NCBI RefSeq assembly: GCF_024168825.1
Contig: NZ_JALJWH010000001.1
Location: 1,426,001-1,490,000 of the forward strand
DNA: 64,000 nt
Reading direction: 5' to 3'
Origin: Paenarthrobacter sp. A20
GTDB lineage: Bacteria; Actinomycetota; Actinomycetes; Actinomycetales; Micrococcaceae
Part shown: positions 63,956-64,000 of the stretch, piece after piece
Numbering within the stretch: the first letter of the stretch is position 1
Layout: the number at the start of each line of letters is the position of its first letter
The notes under the pieces: generated by a model
The model's database searches: none
What the model saw: only the letters and a program-made list of their open reading frames with translations
Told to the model about the DNA's origin: nothing
Program-made: the position numbers and the translations under genes

Positions 63956-64000
63956 ATGATCAAGTTCATTGCGAAAAGACTGGGCAGTGGTCTGGTGGTG
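63956..64000 (+). CDS. ABC transporter permease, partial (runs off window)
   Basis: Fifteen codons are visible: MIKFIAKRLGSGLVV, the usual N-terminus of DppB/OppB-type inner-membrane permeases, whose first membrane helix starts with this basic-then-hydrophobic pattern. TAGGAAC, overlapping the upstream stop, serves as binding site. The position directly after a family-5 binding protein supports the call. Confidence 0.8.
   Translation, partial: MIKFIAKRLGSGLVV

Overview
The window is GC-rich and actinobacterial. Several proteins point to the Arthrobacter / Paenarthrobacter group (Micrococcaceae): a choline oxidase and an 830-residue dimethylglycine oxidase that match, from memory, the well-studied Arthrobacter globiformis enzymes, plus GTG/TTG starts, a DUF222-HNH protein and a mix of LacI, IclR, GntR and TetR regulators. 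No rRNA, tRNA, CRISPR array or insertion sequence was seen.

Left part (about 1-21.5 kb): after a partial GNAT gene, a VOC protein and a fasciclin lipoprotein, a long block serves methyl-group catabolism from glycine betaine. It has a BCCT betaine transporter with an IclR gene upstream, then a leftward run purU - dmg - fch-like - folD - fdhF-like - fdhA - moeA, a divergent gntR, pdxS, a lysR, and gbcA-gbcB (betaine demethylase). Betaine goes to dimethylglycine (GbcAB) and on to sarcosine (Dmg). The methyl carbon leaves as methylene-THF and is oxidised by FolD, the cyclodeaminase-type cyclohydrolase, PurU (formate release) and the molybdenum enzyme FdhF; FdhA takes free formaldehyde. The upstream part, choline to betaine (codA, betB and an APC permease), lies at 43-48 kb. 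Sarcosine oxidase and glyA are not in the window.

Middle (21.5-43 kb): glycogen-debranching-type glucosidase, photolyase, a four-gene valine-catabolism operon (mmsA, 3-hydroxyisobutyryl-CoA hydrolase, mmsB, enoyl-CoA hydratase), small membrane and stress proteins, TenA, an XRE regulator with a cognate MFS/lipoprotein pair, and between them a small island holding a broken DUF1016 nuclease gene and a RES-Xre toxin-antitoxin pair. Then come a DUF222-HNH protein, a MarR, an acyl-CoA synthetase and an acyl-CoA dehydrogenase.

Right part (48-64 kb): a membrane-anchored molybdopterin oxidoreductase; an accessory block (NCS1 permease, M24 peptidase, C-N hydrolase, LacI, polyprenyl diphosphate synthase) tied together by three copies of one LacI-type operator; TetR, TipA-like MerR and PadR regulators; nadE; and a LacI-controlled sugar-type cluster (isomerase, Gfo/Idh/MocA dehydrogenase, ABC substrate-binding protein, permease running off the end).

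The best leads are: (i) a FolD whose catalytic lysine is isoleucine, next to a separate cyclohydrolase; (ii) a TGATATATYA motif at the betaine transporter, purU/gntR and pdxS promoters; (iii) the LacI regulon joining a prenyl synthase to a nucleobase-type permease and two hydrolases; (iv) a toxin-antitoxin island bordered by a diverged duplicate of the 3' end of its neighbour gene.
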